A stretch of 7,156 nucleotides of DNA from Anaerolineales bacterium UBA4826 (GTDB taxonomy: Bacteria; Chloroflexota; Anaerolineae; UBA4142): contig DHFK01000200.1 of the NCBI GenBank assembly GCA_002400365.1, positions 28,909 through 36,064 of the forward strand, in the 5' to 3' direction. The notes beneath the pieces were generated by a model. That model was not told the DNA's origin. It saw nothing but the letters and a program-made list of their open reading frames with translations, and searched no databases. A program made the position numbers and the translations under genes. The first letter of the stretch is position 1. The number at the start of each line of letters is the position of its first letter. Positions 6,300 to 7,156 of this stretch are shown here, one piece after another.

Positions 6300-6313
6300 C
6301 CGCTTCCCCCTTC
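6300..6313 (-). promoter_or_regulatory. Ribosome binding site of the 874-residue gene
   Basis: GAAGGGGGAAGCGG on the minus strand directly precedes ATG at 6299. The GGGGGA core ends 5 bases before the start codon, a normal spacing. Confidence 0.6.
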
Positions 6314-6334
6314 ACCGAGGCGAATCGGTTGGCT

Positions 6335-6799
6335 TTACTTGCAGACCACGACCAGCGCGCCATTGGGAGCAGTGTTGATTTCCACATAGCCGTCCGTGTC
6401 GCTGCTGACTTTGCCGCCACATGCGCTGCTGCTCCCGGCCGCCTGCTCGTACTGCTGCATTTGCACTGCAATCTCTTTCAGTCGGCGAATCACATCGAGA
6501 AGTTGGGGACCGGTCAGTTTGTCCGCGTGGGCGAGTTGATCGTTGAGATACTGGCGCACCGCTTTGGCGTAACTAATCCACTCGGCGTCGGGAACAACCG
6601 TGACGCGATAGGGACCTTCGGAGACCTCTGCCGAAGAACTTTCGCCGGGAGAGGGCGAAAGCACCTCGCTGCGCCCGCCGGATGAGACGATGGCGCGCAC
6701 GGGGAATTGGGTGTTATTCACGATCGTGATCACGGGTCCGCAACCGACGATCATTGCGGCAGCCGCGAGCAATACGACGATCAATGCCAGGCGATTCAT
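6335..6799 (-). CDS. Small putative lipoprotein with beta-rich domain
   Basis: The protein has 154 residues. Residues 1-20 are a lipoprotein signal: Arg at position 3, a hydrophobic stretch LALIVVLLAAAAM, and the lipobox IVGC with Cys20 as the predicted lipidated residue. The mature protein starts CGPVITIVNNTQFPVRAIVS and runs as alternating beta strands to about residue 70 (EGPYRVTVVPD), an Ig/PEGA-like small sandwich by appearance. Residues 75-122 are predicted helical (ISYAKAVRQYLNDQLAHADK, LLDVIRRLKEIAVQMQQYEQ), and the C-terminal tail holds Cys127 and Cys153, which could pair. I do not recognise the family. It begins 18 bases after the stop of the upstream gene and ends 35 bases before the 874-residue gene, so it is probably co-transcribed with both. 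GGGAGG is 5 bases before the ATG. Confidence 0.92.
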   Translation of the reverse strand: MNRLALIVVLLAAAAMIVGCGPVITIVNNTQFPVRAIVSSGGRSEVLSPSPGESSSAEVSEGPYRVTVVPDAEWISYAKAVRQYLNDQLAHADKLTGPQLLDVIRRLKEIAVQMQQYEQAAGSSSACGGKVSSDTDGYVEINTAPNGALVVVCK

Positions 6800-6804
6800 G
6801 GTTG

Positions 6805-6810
6805 CCTCCC
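6805..6810 (-). promoter_or_regulatory. Ribosome binding site of the lipoprotein gene
   Basis: GGGAGG on the minus strand is spaced 5 bases from ATG at 6799. It lies within the 18-base gap after the preceding stop codon, supporting both this start and operon-like coupling. Confidence 0.7.
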
Positions 6811-6817
6811 AGATTCT

Positions 6818-7156
6818 CTAGCGACACAGACTCGACGTCTGGACGACAAAGTCGGTCCCGACCGATGAAGGATTGTTGGCGCGGTTGACGGCGATTCTTG
6901 CCGGCAGCGCGACGAATTGATACCGATCGCCCGATTTGACGGTGAGCGTGCAGGTTCCCAGCGTGCCGCCCTGTTTCAGCGCGAACTCGACGCGGTACCT
7001 GCCGGGATTTTGCGCGCGGTATGACTTGATGTCAAAGGGGTCGAGACTCAACGCGCCGGAGGCGGGGGCTGCATCCGGCGCGACCTCCACCTGCCGGATA
7101 CTGACCTGGATCGCGTCGTCGCGAAAATTGTCCACCTCGATGTCGCCGGGCCCGAG
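6818..7156 (-). CDS. 3' end of a small exported beta-rich protein, probable lipoprotein
   Basis: The frame runs open from the right edge to TAG at 6818-6820, showing 112 residues. A GTG at 7135 could start it, but the frame continues upstream as LGPGDIE, which reads like a mature lipoprotein start, so I treat the gene as cut by the edge. The visible part is beta-rich (VDNFRDDAIQVSI, GRYRVEFALK, TCTLTVKSGDRYQFVALP) with two Cys, one in GTCTLTV and one in the last residues SSLCR, possibly a disulfide. Its opening (GPGDIEVDN) and the GRYRVEF strand parallel GPVITIVNN and GPYRVTV in the next gene, so the two may share a fold. Family unknown. It leads the visible operon and is 18 bases from the lipoprotein gene. 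Confidence 0.8.
   Translation of the reverse strand, partial: LGPGDIEVDNFRDDAIQVSIRQVEVAPDAAPASGALSLDPFDIKSYRAQNPGRYRVEFALKQGGTLGTCTLTVKSGDRYQFVALPARIAVNRANNPSSVGTDFVVQTSSLCR

Noticed and set aside
5491..6378. Open frame of 295 codons on the plus strand opposite the 874-residue gene
   Set aside because: Antisense shadow of GC-rich coding DNA. It runs across the real start and ribosome binding site of the minus-strand gene and has no recognisable domain.
6718..6733. Overlapping palindromes TCACGATCGTGA and GTGATCAC as a possible operator
   Set aside because: They lie inside the lipoprotein gene over the codons for VITIVN, away from any promoter position, and are explained by coding sequence.

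Overview
The window is GC-rich (by eye close to 60%) and nearly fully coding. All five genes lie on the minus strand, so transcription runs from the right edge to the left. The organism is most likely an uncultured member of Chloroflexota (Anaerolineae-like). This rests on style, not on a marker gene: TPTPT-type Pro/Thr stalks after a single membrane span, Ala/Thr-rich 'AT-x-TA' coils, PD40/TolB-like propellers, and a short Trp-rich N-terminal module that I associate with that phylum. No rRNA, tRNA, CRISPR array, transposase or phage gene is visible, and no gap exceeds about 80 bases.

Layout in order of transcription: (1) 7156-6818, the 3' end of a small exported, probably lipid-anchored beta-rich protein; (2) 6799-6335, a complete 154-residue lipoprotein with a clear lipobox; (3) 6299-3675, an 874-residue single-span membrane protein with a large exported region of unknown function; (4) 3593-585, a 1002-residue single-span protein carrying an HExxH zinc-metallopeptidase domain, a six-blade TolB-like propeller and a C-terminal beta domain; (5) 504-1, the first 168 residues of a third single-span protein, cut by the left edge. 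Spacing is 18, 35, 81 and 80 bases, each start has a good Shine-Dalgarno sequence, and no promoter or U-tailed terminator is seen between them, so one operon is plausible.

The striking feature is that genes 3, 4 and 5 begin with the same module of about 67 residues: a helical 'ITxEQFxxALKxLM' part followed by a 'RFWMxGxDxGxWxVHDGQNWV' part. It is followed by a Pro-rich hinge, one membrane helix and a Pro/Thr stalk. The exported parts of genes 3 and 4 are unrelated. This looks like a family in which one cytoplasmic N-terminal module is combined with different cell-surface payloads. The DNA of the three copies is a mosaic, including a 71-base exact match between genes 3 and 4, which suggests recombination or gene conversion. 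The two gaps between the three paralogues are almost equal in length and each holds a long hairpin of a different sequence family.

A working model, inferred and not shown: the two small lipoproteins and the three membrane proteins form a cell-surface set, with the metallopeptidase-propeller protein as the only member with a predictable catalytic activity.
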